Assembly: GCA_021647625.1 (NCBI GenBank)
Contig: JAKIUJ010000010.1
Span: forward strand, 1-43,056
DNA: 43,056 bases
Direction: 5' to 3'
Origin: Desulfobacula sp.
GTDB taxonomy: Bacteria > Desulfobacterota > Desulfobacteria > Desulfobacterales > Desulfobacteraceae
Shown here: positions 15,116 to 25,122 of the stretch, piece after piece
How positions within the stretch are numbered: position 1 is the stretch's first letter
Layout: each line of letters begins with the position of its first letter
Made by a program: the position numbers and the translations under genes
The notes under the pieces: generated by a model
What the model was told of the DNA's origin: nothing
What the model saw: only the letters and a program-made list of their open reading frames with translations
The model's database searches: none

Positions 15116-18100
15116 ATGACATCTGAAAAATCAAATCCGACAATTGTTGATTTTACCGATACCACCTGTCCTGTTACCGGCGTCACCATAAAAAAAAATC
15201 CTGCCTTTACAGATATCCCTTTAACAGATGATTACGCTGTGACGTTTGAACTCGTTAACGAAAATATCTTAAGCGCCTTTCCAAAAGGCAGAATCAGTTT
15301 TGAAGGAACAATTGCCTTATTTGAAAACTATGACCGATTTCTTGAATGCCTTGATTTATCACAAAAACAATACATTGAAATTTCCGATTACAGCCAAATC
15401 ATAAATATCCCTTCAAAAAGGACCCGGTTAAAAGTATTGAGTTGTTTAGAAAAAAAAGTAAATCAAGGTTCTCTGATCGGACATTTTGTTTACAATGTTC
15501 CCCAACATATCAGATGGATGTATAATATCGGAACCCGGCTTAAACCGTCAGGCATTCCCATGATTGCCTTTGATACATATCAACAAGCCCTTCAGACATC
15601 TCTTGAATTGTTACAAAAACCAAAAAAATCGTTCGGCAAGAATTCCTTTCTCCAAAGACTAATCAAAAAATTCCGCCCCGGTGCAAAAATTGATCGATAT
15701 TCCGATGAAATCCTGAACTATATGGGATCTATCAACTGGGATGTCCATGGAACTCAATTTGATAACATACCCAAAGACCACCCATTCAAAGCTGTTTTTG
15801 CCGCCTTAGCGGTTATTAAAACCGACCTGGACCAAACGTTTAAAGACCAGCAGAAAATGGAAAAAAGATACCAGGGACTTTTCCACCATATTGCTGACCC
15901 AATATTTGTCTTTGATCAGAAAGATTACCATATCATTGATTGTAACAATGCTTTTTTAAAGATCTATGGTTTTTCCAAACAAGAATTAAAAACCATGACA
16001 CCCCACGATCTTCACCCGATCGAAGAGATCGAAAAGGTTACGAAAAACATTGATAGCAAAAGCAATCAGGTCTCAAACCGGTATACCCATATTACAAAAT
16101 CAGGCCGGCAAATTGATGTTGAGGTCATGACTGATGAAACCGAGTATCAAGGCAAACCGGCATGGATCACAAATATCCGGGATATCACAAAAAGCAAAAA
16201 ATTAGAAAATGAGATTCGTAATCATCGTGATAATTTGGAAAAACTGGTACAAGAGAGAACCCATGCACTTGAAGAAGAGATCAATGAACGAAAAATGACT
16301 GAAACCAAATTTATAACCCTGTTTGATTCCAGTTCAGATGCGGTTGTACTTCTCGACGAGAATGGTTTTTTTGATTGTAACCTGGCTGCGTTAAAAATGT
16401 TTGGCTGTGCTACCAAAGAAATATTTTGCTCCCTTCATCCTGCTGATTTTTCACCTGAATACCAACCAGATGGCCAACACTCTTTTAAATTGGCCAACAA
16501 AAGAATACACAAAGCGCTTGAAAAGGGAGGGGGTAACTTTGAATGGATACACATGAACACAACGACTAAAATCACCTTTCCTGTAGAGGTCATGCTCACT
16601 TCCATGGTGCTTAATGGCAACAATGTCCTCCAGGCTGTCATCCGTGATATCACCCACAAAAAGCATGCAGAAGAAAAACTGAAATTTTCCGAACAAAAAT
16701 ACCGGGGCATTATTGAAAACATGCAGGATGTTTTTTTCCGCACAGATGTCCACCACAATTTAACCATGATCTCTCCTTCCGGAATGAAACTTTTAGGTTA
16801 TCATTCTGATGATATTCTTATAGGGCAGAACATATCCCAACTTTTTTATAAAAATAGCGATCCATATTTTCAATTCATTGACGTTTTAACAAAAAACAAG
16901 GGTGTGGCCAATTTCGAACTGGAAATTTTCCGCAAAGATGGACGTTCCATCCCTATCATGACCAGCGGCAATTACTATATGGACAAACAGGGAAATGAAC
17001 TGGGTATCGAAGGCATTATCACGGACATTACAGAAAGAAAAGAGGCTGAACAAAAACTGCAGACAGCAAAGATTGAAGCGGAAAAAGCCACAGAGGCAAA
17101 AAGTGAATTTTTAGCCAATATGAGCCATGAAATTCGTACACCGATGAATGGCATAATGGGGATGGTGGAGCTTATCCTCGACACAGAGCTTAAAGAAAAT
17201 CAAAAAAACCTGGTCTCCACTATTAACAGCGAGGCAGAAGCTCTTTTATCGATTATTAACAGTATACTTGATTTCTCTAAAATTGAAGCCGGAAAACTTG
17301 AATTAGACAATATCGGCTTCAATCTCAGAATTTTATTTGAAGACCTGGCATCAACCTTTGCCTTGACTGCACAAAAAAAAGGGTTGGAATTTATTGCATT
17401 TTTCCCTCCGGATATTCCTGAAAAAGTGATTGGAGATCCTGGCCGGATCAGGCAGATTTTTACCAACCTGGTTGGAAATTCATTAAAATTTACAAATAAG
17501 GGAGAAATTTTTATCTGGGCCGACTCCTTTGAAGAGACAGGGAATGATATAAAATTAAGATTTTGCGTAAAAGATACCGGAATTGGCATTCCAAAAGAAA
17601 GCCAGGATAAAATATTTGACAGTTTTTCCCAGGCAGATGGTTCCACAACAAGAAAATATGGGGGAACAGGGCTTGGGACTGCCATCTCCAAGCGATTGGT
17701 TAAAATGATGGGTGGCGAGATTGGCCTTGAAAGTCAACCGGGGTTGGGATCGACATTCCGGTTCACAATTTTGCTTAAAAAAGACCGGGTCAGCAATGAA
17801 AAAAATAAATCGCAAACCACCCGGATTGAATTAAACAAATTAACCATTTTGGTGGTTGATGATAATGTGAACAATTTATTTGTTTTCAGTGAATATTTAA
17901 AATCCTGGGGATGCACACCAATGGTTGCAAAAAATAGTTCTCAAGCATTATCCATACTTGAAAAAGCAAGTGGCAACAACCAGTCTTTTGATATGATCCT
18001 TTCCGATTTCCAGATGCCGGTAATCAATGGGTTTCAATTTGTAAAACAGATCAGAAAAACCAGGGCATTTGCAGATATCCCTGTCATTCTTTTAACCTCC

Positions 18101-19120
18101 ATGGGGTTGATAGGAGATGCAAAAGTCTGCAAAGAACTGGGTATCAGAGGATACCTGACCAAACCTGTTAAACGGAAAGATCTAAAAACGGCGATTATCT
18201 CCATTTTGAACAACCAGGTTTTTCAAAGTTTGAACAACCAGAATACTAACAACAAAACAAATACCTCACACCCGTTAACAAAATATTCAATTTTTGAAAA
18301 CCAAAGAAAGAAAATACAGATCCTGTTGGCCGAAGATTATCCAACCAACCAGCAGATTGCCATCAAACACTTAACCAATAGCGGATTTCAGGTAACGCTT
18401 GCCGAGAACGGTCAACAGGCGTTTGATCAATTTAAAAAACGGCAATTTGATCTGATTCTTATGGACATCCAAATGCCTATCGTAGATGGCTACAAGGCAA
18501 CAGGTTTAATCCGCAAACAAGAAAAGATCACCAGACAACTCTTGTCAAAAGAAAATAATTTTAAAGCATCCCAAATGAAACAGGTACCGATTATTGCCAT
18601 GACTGCCCATGCCATTAAAGGCTATCGGGGAAAATGCCTTGAGGCAAAAATGGATGATTATATTACCAAGCCGTTAACAAAAAAAGATTTAATCTCGATA
18701 GTAGAAAAATGGACGTATGGAATTCAACACAAAAAGAGGATGGAGCCCCCCGAAGAAAGCATAAAAGCACCGATCAATCACCCCATAGATTATACCAAGG
18801 CCGTGGATGAATTCGAAAATGACGAAGCATTTTTTTTTGAAGTATTGGATGAATTTATTGACACCGTAGACAATCAGATCCCGCAAATAGAACAGGCCAT
18901 GGAAACCTGCGATTTTATGCTGATTAAAAGCCAGGCGCATGCCATTAGAGGGGGTGCTTCCAATCTAACAGCCATGGATTTATCAAAAGCGGCATACCAT
19001 CTTGAGCTATCCGGTAAAAATAAGGATGCTACGGCCACTTTGGATCACCTTGCAGAACTAAAAAAGGTGTTTGCTGAGTTAAAAGCCTTTTTAAAAGAAA
19101 AACCCGTGGCAGGGAGCTGA
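15116..19120 (+). CDS. Hybrid histidine kinase: three PAS, two receivers, HPt
   Basis: 1334 residues, soluble (no membrane segment seen). Residues 1-215 form an N-terminal domain ([38 protein letters not shown]) that I know only as an unnamed module of delta-proteobacterial kinases. PAS domains lie at about 250-370, 395-520 and 525-645. HisKA has phospho-acceptor H671 ([12 protein letters not shown]). The ATPase domain has [15 protein letters not shown] and [10 protein letters not shown] (LGTAI where LGLAI is usual). Receivers lie at about 905-1030 (D964) and 1062-1200 (D1117). HPt has H1275 ([11 protein letters not shown]). This is a complete phosphorelay in one chain; its output partner is not nearby. 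An ATG at the very end of TTTATATG is used; no strong ribosome site. Confidence 0.9.
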   Translation: MTSEKSNPTIVDFTDTTCPVTGVTIKKNPAFTDIPLTDDYAVTFELVNENILSAFPKGRISFEGTIALFENYDRFLECLDLSQKQYIEISDYSQIINIPSKRTRLKVLSCLEKKVNQGSLIGHFVYNVPQHIRWMYNIGTRLKPSGIPMIAFDTYQQALQTSLELLQKPKKSFGKNSFLQRLIKKFRPGAKIDRYSDEILNYMGSINWDVHGTQFDNIPKDHPFKAVFAALAVIKTDLDQTFKDQQKMEKRYQGLFHHIADPIFVFDQKDYHIIDCNNAFLKIYGFSKQELKTMTPHDLHPIEEIEKVTKNIDSKSNQVSNRYTHITKSGRQIDVEVMTDETEYQGKPAWITNIRDITKSKKLENEIRNHRDNLEKLVQERTHALEEEINERKMTETKFITLFDSSSDAVVLLDENGFFDCNLAALKMFGCATKEIFCSLHPADFSPEYQPDGQHSFKLANKRIHKALEKGGGNFEWIHMNTTTKITFPVEVMLTSMVLNGNNVLQAVIRDITHKKHAEEKLKFSEQKYRGIIENMQDVFFRTDVHHNLTMISPSGMKLLGYHSDDILIGQNISQLFYKNSDPYFQFIDVLTKNKGVANFELEIFRKDGRSIPIMTSGNYYMDKQGNELGIEGIITDITERKEAEQKLQTAKIEAEKATEAKSEFLANMSHEIRTPMNGIMGMVELILDTELKENQKNLVSTINSEAEALLSIINSILDFSKIEAGKLELDNIGFNLRILFEDLASTFALTAQKKGLEFIAFFPPDIPEKVIGDPGRIRQIFTNLVGNSLKFTNKGEIFIWADSFEETGNDIKLRFCVKDTGIGIPKESQDKIFDSFSQADGSTTRKYGGTGLGTAISKRLVKMMGGEIGLESQPGLGSTFRFTILLKKDRVSNEKNKSQTTRIELNKLTILVVDDNVNNLFVFSEYLKSWGCTPMVAKNSSQALSILEKASGNNQSFDMILSDFQMPVINGFQFVKQIRKTRAFADIPVILLTSMGLIGDAKVCKELGIRGYLTKPVKRKDLKTAIISILNNQVFQSLNNQNTNNKTNTSHPLTKYSIFENQRKKIQILLAEDYPTNQQIAIKHLTNSGFQVTLAENGQQAFDQFKKRQFDLILMDIQMPIVDGYKATGLIRKQEKITRQLLSKENNFKASQMKQVPIIAMTAHAIKGYRGKCLEAKMDDYITKPLTKKDLISIVEKWTYGIQHKKRMEPPEESIKAPINHPIDYTKAVDEFENDEAFFFEVLDEFIDTVDNQIPQIEQAMETCDFMLIKSQAHAIRGGASNLTAMDLSKAAYHLELSGKNKDATATLDHLAELKKVFAELKAFLKEKPVAGS

Positions 19121-19137
19121 TTAATCCTTGCCACGGG
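19103..19137 (+). terminator. Hairpin spanning the stop codon of the hybrid kinase
   Basis: CCCGTGGCA (19103-19111) and TGCCACGGG (19129-19137), a perfect 9-bp stem enclosing the TGA. No T run follows, so it is at most a weak or factor-dependent terminator between convergent genes. Confidence 0.4.
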
Positions 19138-19183
19138 GAATCGGCCAAAATATCGGCCTGAGCATCAGAGTGATGATTTCGAA

Positions 19184-19954
19184 CTATTTATTTTTCCAGA
19201 CAGGTCTCCTCTTCTCCTCAAAACTCGCAATACCTTCAAGGGTATCTTTTGTTTTCATCATTGTATTAAGAAAATAGTTGCTGACCAGATCAACACCCTG
19301 GAAAAAACTGGTGCCGATATGACGTTTTACGGCTCGTTTATTAAGGCGGATGATCAATGGACTTGCATGGCAGATCTGTTTCACCTGGCCATCAACAACA
19401 CTTTGAAAATCGTCAACCAAGGCAACCTTTGAAACAAATCCAAGATCCTTTGATTCCCGGGCGGAATAATTTTGACCGGTTGTTAAAATTTCAATGGCTT
19501 TTGCCGGTCCCACAAGTTCCGGCAGTCTTAACGCAGCATACGGAGGGAAAAAGCCAAGCTTGATTTCAGGCTGTCCCAGAATCGCTTTTTCCGATGCAAT
19601 AACAATATCACAGGCAATGGCAAGTTCCATACCGCCGCCAAGACATGCACCATTTACCGCTGCGATAATGGGGATATCGATCATGTTGATCAATTCAAAA
19701 ATCTTGTTAAATGTGGCCACCATGGCATGCACATTGTCCGGTGCATGGTCTGCGACCTCAACGCCTGCGCAAAAGCTTCTGCCTTCACCTGTGATGACAA
19801 CACATTTAAGAGCATCATCTGCTGCAATTTTTTCAAGCTCAATATTGAGCTCGTCCATCATGGGAATATCAAGGACATTGTGTTTGGGTCGGTCAAGGAT
19901 AATTCTTGCAACCTGACCGTCGTTTTCAATTTTTAAGAATTTGAGATCTGCCAT
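19184..19954 (-). CDS. Enoyl-CoA hydratase family, dienoyl-CoA hydratase-like
   Basis: 256 residues of the crotonase fold: GRSFCAGVEVADHAPDNV, the oxyanion hole and first catalytic Glu in AVNGACLGGGMELAIACD, and the second Glu in LGQPEIKLGFFPPYAALRL. The ADH..D and GQPEIKLGFFPPYAA features match cyclohexa-1,5-diene-1-carbonyl-CoA hydratases (Dch/BamR) as I remember them. That would place it in anaerobic benzoyl-CoA degradation, upstream of glutaryl-CoA. A crotonase for crotonyl-CoA, the product of the neighbouring decarboxylase, is the alternative. Downstream of gcdA with a gap of 67 bases, same strand, probably one transcript. GGAGG precedes the ATG. Confidence 0.75.
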   Translation of the reverse strand: MADLKFLKIENDGQVARIILDRPKHNVLDIPMMDELNIELEKIAADDALKCVVITGEGRSFCAGVEVADHAPDNVHAMVATFNKIFELINMIDIPIIAAVNGACLGGGMELAIACDIVIASEKAILGQPEIKLGFFPPYAALRLPELVGPAKAIEILTTGQNYSARESKDLGFVSKVALVDDFQSVVDGQVKQICHASPLIIRLNKRAVKRHIGTSFFQGVDLVSNYFLNTMMKTKDTLEGIASFEEKRRPVWKNK

Positions 19955-20021
19955 ATTGGCCTCCTATTATAATAATTCAAAGCAACCAAAGTATATGGGT
20001 AAATTTTGGTTCAAGCACTGA

Positions 20022-21755
20022 TTATCCTTTGATAATTCTCGGCGTAATCATATGATGCTGGGGACAAATGGATTTTGGATTCTGGTATGAAGCACCTGCA
20101 AAGGCTTTCAAATAATTACGCAATCCGTTCATTTTTACAACCTCATCAACCATACCGTATTTAGCACAATAAGCAGGTCTTGAATTATCATGGTATTGCT
20201 GGGCCAGTTCATTCATTTTATCAATAACAGGCTCAAGCGGACGACCAGCATCTTTCTCTTTGACAAGTCTTCTGGAAAAACTTGCCGCAGCCGCTGTTTC
20301 ACCATGCATAACAGCAATTTCAGTAGTCGCAACACCCAGGGTAAAGGCATTATGACGGTTGGCTGTGGGGCCACCCATGACATAATGAGCTGCTGCCGTT
20401 CCTTTTCTCAAGGTGATCAGCATCATGGGGACATCTGTCTGCTGAGTGGAATAGATCAACGATTGCCCAAGGCCTAAGAGTTCGGCTTTTTCAGCAATAT
20501 CACCAACATCAATTCCTGACGTATCCTGAAACCAGACCACTGGAATTCGATCCCGTCCGCAAAGGGTAACAAACTCGTTCATTTTGATCAGACCCTGGCG
20601 ATAGAGTTTACCACCCATTCCGCCGTAATCTGCATATTCAGGATAATCTTCTCCCAGCCATCCCTGGTTGTTACCAATAACACCACACAAAAAACCATCC
20701 AGCTTAACAAGGCCGGTATACACTTCCGGACCGTAATCAGGTCTGAATTCCATGTGTTCGCTGCCATCAACAAGACGAGACAACACTTCTTTAAAATTAT
20801 AGATCTGTTTCGGATTAATCGGCAAAAGGCGGTAGAGATCTTCTTCCGGAAATTTTGGCGCTTTTGGTTCTGCTACCCTGAAAAATTTAGGGTTATATGC
20901 CGGCATGTCTTTCATGTAATCCCTGAGCCCGTCAAGCACTCCTTTTTCTTCTTCATAAACATATCTGAAAAAACCGGTTTCATCATGATGAATCTCAACT
21001 GATCCGGGAGGTTTGGCTTTATATTCTTTAGCAGATGCAATCAATTGCTCTGCGCCTTCAAGATCGAAATGACCTTTTGGAGACATGCCGCTTAAGATAC
21101 CGCCACCACCAACAGCAATATTACAGTTTTTATGGGCAAAAAGAATGGTCGGGCTGATGCCCTGGTATCCACCACCGGCAGGGTTAGTCCCATAAATGCC
21201 GGCCAACACGGGGATTCCATTTTGCTCAAGTTCTGCATGACGGTAAAATGTTGTTCCGCTACCGCGTCTGTTGGCATAAAATTTTTCCTGCTCGGTCAGT
21301 TTTACACCACTGCAATTCACCAGCCACACCAGGGGAATATTCAATCGATTTGAAAGATCAGTTGCCCTTAAAATATTTTCAGGCTGTCCCGGAAGCCAGG
21401 CACCAGCCATGACTTTATTATCAAATCCGGCGACCACACACCATTTTCCGGAAATTTTGGCAAGGCCATCAATTACGTTTGTTGTGCCTTCAATATTGTC
21501 TTCAGGATTGTAGATGGTATGTAAAGGGTTCCATGTACCCGGGTCCACTAGATATTCGAGACGCTGCCAGACAGTCATCACGCCCCTTGCGTTAATTTTT
21601 TCTGTGGGCATACCGGCATTTTTTACTTTTTCTACTTCTGCATCAATCCCTGCTTCCACTTCTTTGACATTTTTTACATTTTCTTTTGAACTTAACATCT
21701 GCCCTTTGTTAAGTGCCACACCAAATTCTTCCATTTTTTCGAAGTATTGTCTCAT
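20022..21755 (-). CDS. gcdA: Glutaconyl-CoA decarboxylase alpha subunit (carboxyltransferase)
   Basis: 577 residues, the normal GcdA length. It transfers the carboxyl group of glutaconyl-CoA to biotin on the carrier protein. In the full Na+-pumping complex a membrane beta subunit then releases CO2. Carboxyltransferase features: ISGKWCVVAGFDNKVMAGAW, PLVWLVNCSGVKL, GTNPAGGGYQG, GVIGNNQGWLGEDYPEY, VVWFQDTSGIDVGD, and MGGPTANRHNAFTLGVATTEIAVMHGE. GGGAG lies 6 bases before the ATG. It is followed by the hydratase gene and divergent from the biotin carrier gene. The beta subunit is not in the window. Confidence 0.88.
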   Translation of the reverse strand: MRQYFEKMEEFGVALNKGQMLSSKENVKNVKEVEAGIDAEVEKVKNAGMPTEKINARGVMTVWQRLEYLVDPGTWNPLHTIYNPEDNIEGTTNVIDGLAKISGKWCVVAGFDNKVMAGAWLPGQPENILRATDLSNRLNIPLVWLVNCSGVKLTEQEKFYANRRGSGTTFYRHAELEQNGIPVLAGIYGTNPAGGGYQGISPTILFAHKNCNIAVGGGGILSGMSPKGHFDLEGAEQLIASAKEYKAKPPGSVEIHHDETGFFRYVYEEEKGVLDGLRDYMKDMPAYNPKFFRVAEPKAPKFPEEDLYRLLPINPKQIYNFKEVLSRLVDGSEHMEFRPDYGPEVYTGLVKLDGFLCGVIGNNQGWLGEDYPEYADYGGMGGKLYRQGLIKMNEFVTLCGRDRIPVVWFQDTSGIDVGDIAEKAELLGLGQSLIYSTQQTDVPMMLITLRKGTAAAHYVMGGPTANRHNAFTLGVATTEIAVMHGETAAAASFSRRLVKEKDAGRPLEPVIDKMNELAQQYHDNSRPAYCAKYGMVDEVVKMNGLRNYLKAFAGASYQNPKSICPQHHMITPRIIKG

Positions 21756-21977
21756 TTGTTACTCCCGGTACAATTAATTAATATTTTTTGGTTCCGAATC
21801 CCTTATGGAAACGCCAATCTTTTATGATATCTTCTGTGATTAATACTTTGCCGATTTGAGAACAGCCCACTTGACATTAAACTATTCTTTAAGTATAGAC
21901 GAAAACTGTCTTGTTTAAAAAATAAATTAATGACGACAAGAAAAGAACCCAATATCTTTTTTACAAAGGAGATGAAA

Positions 21978-22193
21978 ATGAGCACTGAAATCCTAGCCCC
22001 CATGCCCGGCACAATATTTAAAGTACATGTTTCTGCCGGCGATGATGTTGTTGAAGGACAAGAGCTTTTAGTTCTTGAAGCCATGAAAATGGAAAATCCC
22101 ATTATCACGGTAACAGCAGGCAAAGTTAAAGAAGTCAACGTAAAAGTGGATGACAAAGTCGCCACCAAAGACGTACTTCTCGTTATTGAATAA
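21978..22193 (+). CDS. Biotin carrier protein of glutaconyl-CoA decarboxylase
   Basis: 71 residues from the ATG at 21978, with AAGGAG 6 bases upstream; the frame from 21930 has no such site and is rejected. It is a bare biotinyl domain: LAPMPGTIFKVHVSAGDDV, then LEAMKMENPI with biotin on K37, then V.VDDKV. It lacks the Ala/Pro-rich linker usual in GcdC gamma subunits. Across from gcdA on the opposite strand (222-base gap), it probably serves GcdA as a detached carrier. Confidence 0.85.
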   Translation: MSTEILAPMPGTIFKVHVSAGDDVVEGQELLVLEAMKMENPIITVTAGKVKEVNVKVDDKVATKDVLLVIE

Positions 22194-22225
22194 GCTTCAA
22201 TAATTTGCCGTTTCAAAGCAATATC

Positions 22226-22258
22226 TGCAGGGGGCATTAAGTTTTTATGCTCTCTGCA
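22226..22258 (+). terminator. Hairpin after the biotin carrier gene
   Basis: TGCAGGGGGCAT pairs with ATGCTCTCTGCA over 12 positions (two G-U pairs), 9-base loop. It lies 33 bases after the stop, without a T run. A second perfect repeat TATCCGGA-N10-TCCGGATA lies at 22314-22339. Their role (termination or operator) is open. Confidence 0.4.
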
Positions 22259-22534
22259 TGATATGATTCCAGTCATTTTCTTTATATCTATCCTTAAAAA
22301 AAATTATTTAACTTATCCGGATTTACAGCTTTCCGGATAGGCACTTTTCCGGGACTGTTTCACATTGCAAAACAGCGTTCTAAGTCATCTTATAAATTAA
22401 ATAATTCACCCATTTTGTCAAGCTATTTTTTAGCTATAAGATAACTTTTTTTCTTGACAAGCAATCCAAAATCCTGTTTATTTTTAAATCGAATAATGAA
22501 ACGATGTTTTAACATGCAGAACAATTAGGCCAAA

Positions 22535-23518
22535 ATGATTTCCATCGAGACAAACCAGAAAGCAATGTGCCTGGAACAGGCCGTTCAAACCTATGTTAAA
22601 CCCGGGGACCATCTGTCCATCGGGGGATTTACCGTTAGCAGAAATCCCATGGCCGCTGTCCACGAAATCATCCGGCAAAGAATCACCAACCTTCATTTAT
22701 ACGCCCATTCAAACGGGCAGGGACTGGACGAACTTGTCGGAAGCGGCGCTGTTTCAAAAATTGAAATTGCCTATTCCGGAAATGGTCGATTTGCCCCTAC
22801 CTGCATCTGTTTTAAAAGACAAATAATCGAAAATAAAATTTTAGTGGAAGACTATACCAATTTCCAGATGGCCCTGCGCTTTCTTGCCGGTTCCATGGGG
22901 GTTCCCTATCTGCCGACAACCACATCTCTGGGAACGGATATTATCAATAAATGGGGGTTTGACAACAAATTACGGGAAAACGACACAAAAATTGCCGCAA
23001 AAAAACTGATTGTTATGGACAATCCTTTTTCAAGGAATAAAATTCCGGATAAAATCGTCCTGGTGCCGGCTATCAATCCGGATGTTACACTTATCCATAC
23101 CCAAAAAGCCGATACAAAAGGTACAACAAGGATACAAGGGCTGACATTCTCGGATGTTGAGCAGGCAAAAGCCTCAAAAACGGTTATTGTAACATGCGAC
23201 GAGCTTGTCGAGGCCGGCAGTTTAAACACGAACCCCGGTGCCAATCAATTGCCGTCCTTTTGTGTCGATGCTGTGGTTCATGTCCCATTTGGTGCGTATC
23301 CCACCGCCTGCTTTGGATGCTATGATTATGATGCTCCCTTTTTAGACAGCTATCGGGATATGGCTGCCACACAAGAACAGTTTCAACAATATTTAAACGA
23401 TTATATCCTTGGGACAAAAGATCATTCTCAATTTATCCAAAAAGCCTGCGGGGAACGTTTGGAAGCCATCAAGGCAAACCCTGAAACCGGGTATTCAGAC
23501 CAAATCAAGCGAAAATAG
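22535..23518 (+). CDS. gctA: Glutaconate CoA-transferase subunit A
   Basis: 327 residues of the family I CoA-transferase alpha type: VKPGDHLSIGGFTVSRNPMA, LHLYAHSNGQGLDELVGSG, FKRQIIENKILVEDYTNFQMALRF and GVPYLPTTTSLGTD. As in glutaconate CoA-transferase, it would move CoA from acetyl-CoA or glutaconyl-CoA to a dicarboxylate such as glutarate. TTAGGC lies about 5 bases before the ATG. A TTGACA at 22454-22459 with a weak -10 follows the hairpins upstream. First gene of gctA-gctB-iclR-dehydrogenase. Confidence 0.82.
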   Translation: MISIETNQKAMCLEQAVQTYVKPGDHLSIGGFTVSRNPMAAVHEIIRQRITNLHLYAHSNGQGLDELVGSGAVSKIEIAYSGNGRFAPTCICFKRQIIENKILVEDYTNFQMALRFLAGSMGVPYLPTTTSLGTDIINKWGFDNKLRENDTKIAAKKLIVMDNPFSRNKIPDKIVLVPAINPDVTLIHTQKADTKGTTRIQGLTFSDVEQAKASKTVIVTCDELVEAGSLNTNPGANQLPSFCVDAVVHVPFGAYPTACFGCYDYDAPFLDSYRDMAATQEQFQQYLNDYILGTKDHSQFIQKACGERLEAIKANPETGYSDQIKRK

Positions 23519-23549
23519 ACAAAAAGGAATTAGGCACGACAAAAATACA

Positions 23550-24326
23550 ATGACATATTCATCAAAAGAGATCATGGTGCTGGCAGCCGCCCGGCAAATT
23601 AAAAACAAAGATATTGTCTTTTGCGGCACAGGCATATCCATGCTGGCAGCCGTTGCCGCCAAGCATATTTATGCACCTGACTGCATGATTTTTTTTGAAA
23701 CCGGTGCCATTGATTCTAAATTGGAAAAACTACCCTTAGCTGTATCTGATTCCAGGGTCATGTATGGTGCCCAGGTATTCTGCTCGCTTATTGATTCTTT
23801 TTGTTTTATGCAGAATCGAAAAACCGGATCAAATATTGTGGGCATTATCGGAGCCGCCCAGATTGATCCCTTTGGCAATCTGAATTCGACCATGATTGGG
23901 AATTATCAAGATACAAAGGCCCGATTTCCCGGCAGTGGCGGTGCCTGCGATGTTGCTTCATTTGTAGATACCAATATCATCTTCATGAAACTTGAAAAAC
24001 GAAAGTTTGTCAAAATCCTTGACTATATGACAAGCCCGGGCTGGCTGACGGGATTCGACAGCAGACAAAAACAGGGTCTTATGACCCGGGGTCCAAGTGC
24101 CGTGGTGACGGATATGGGCATTATGGGATTTGAGAAAGAATCAAAGCACATGGTTTTAAAAGAAGTTTACCCCGGAATCGACCCTGAAACCATCCAAGAA
24201 AATGTCGGCTTTAAGATCGACATATCAAAGGCAACACAAACCCTTCCCCCAAATTCTCGTGAGCTTAAGATCCTGAGGGAAAAAACCGATCCGGAGCGAT
24301 TGATTCTAACTAAAGGAGACATATGA
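23550..24326 (+). CDS. gctB: Glutaconate CoA-transferase subunit B
   Basis: 258 residues from the ATG at 23550. The open frame reaches back to 23409 but overlaps gctA, so the internal start is preferred; its ribosome site is poor (AAAAAGGAAT about 20 bases up). The catalytic glutamate is expected at E50 in CMIFFETGAIDSKL. Further family features: IGAAQIDPFGNLNST, FPGSGGACDVASF and SAVVTDMGIMGFE. Forms the heteromer with GctA. Its stop overlaps the IclR start (ATGA). Confidence 0.82.
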   Translation: MTYSSKEIMVLAAARQIKNKDIVFCGTGISMLAAVAAKHIYAPDCMIFFETGAIDSKLEKLPLAVSDSRVMYGAQVFCSLIDSFCFMQNRKTGSNIVGIIGAAQIDPFGNLNSTMIGNYQDTKARFPGSGGACDVASFVDTNIIFMKLEKRKFVKILDYMTSPGWLTGFDSRQKQGLMTRGPSAVVTDMGIMGFEKESKHMVLKEVYPGIDPETIQENVGFKIDISKATQTLPPNSRELKILREKTDPERLILTKGDI

Positions 24327-25105
24327 GCGGCAGTCCTAAAAAATTAAATTCCATTGAAAAGGCCCTGGAAATCATGCTCAAATTCCAGGAGATCAAACCG
24401 TTCTGGGGTATCCGGGAGTTGTCCACCCAGCTTGGTTTCAGCCCGGCCACGGTACAAAGAATTTTACAGGTGCTCAAATCCTATGAATTTGTCAGACAGG
24501 ACCCGGATACCCGCCAGTATTATATCGGCAATATTTTCTACCGGTTTCTGGACAACCTGAACAACTCCAACAATCTGACCCGAATCGGCAGAAAATTTAT
24601 GGAAGCGGTGGCGCTTGATACTGAAGAAACCGTTCATCTGAACATTATTGAGGGCAGCCTTCGTATCTGTGTTGACACGATCGAATCACCCAAAGTGCTC
24701 AAGGCTGGCATGCCCATTGGAAATCAGTCCCCGCTTTATGCCGGGGCCTCAGCAAAGTGTCTTCTGGCCTTTTCATCGGAAGAGTTCCAGGATAACTATT
24801 TTAAAACAACTAAAATCAAGCCTATGACCGAAAACACAATTGTTCACTCGGATAAGCTTTTTGAAGAACTATACAGGATAAAAGGACAGGGTTATGCCAT
24901 CAGCTTCGGAGAAAGAACACCGGGACTGGGGTCATTGAGTGCCCCTGTGTTTAATTATAAAGAACAGATCCTGGCGAGCCTGAGTCTTGCCATACCGGAA
25001 ATACGGCTCAAAAAAAAGGATCATCTTTCACATTGTATTAACATACTAACCAGCGCTGCTAAATCCTTTTCACACGCAATGGGATTGGGTGCCGGCAAAT
25101 TTTAA
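24323..25105 (+). CDS. IclR-family transcriptional regulator
   Basis: 260 residues. N-terminal winged helix at 8-75 (NSIEKALEIMLKF, WGIRELSTQLGFSPATVQRILQVLKSYEFV), then an IclR effector domain (ETVHLNIIEGSLRICVDTIES, PLYAGASAKCLLAF, RIKGQGYAISFGERTPGLGSLSAPVF). AAAGGAG precedes the ATG, which overlaps the gctB stop. It probably senses a pathway CoA ester or dicarboxylate and controls this operon; no operator is identified with confidence. Confidence 0.87.
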   Translation: MSGSPKKLNSIEKALEIMLKFQEIKPFWGIRELSTQLGFSPATVQRILQVLKSYEFVRQDPDTRQYYIGNIFYRFLDNLNNSNNLTRIGRKFMEAVALDTEETVHLNIIEGSLRICVDTIESPKVLKAGMPIGNQSPLYAGASAKCLLAFSSEEFQDNYFKTTKIKPMTENTIVHSDKLFEELYRIKGQGYAISFGERTPGLGSLSAPVFNYKEQILASLSLAIPEIRLKKKDHLSHCINILTSAAKSFSHAMGLGAGKF

Positions 25106-25122
25106 CCGTTTAGGAGGAAACA

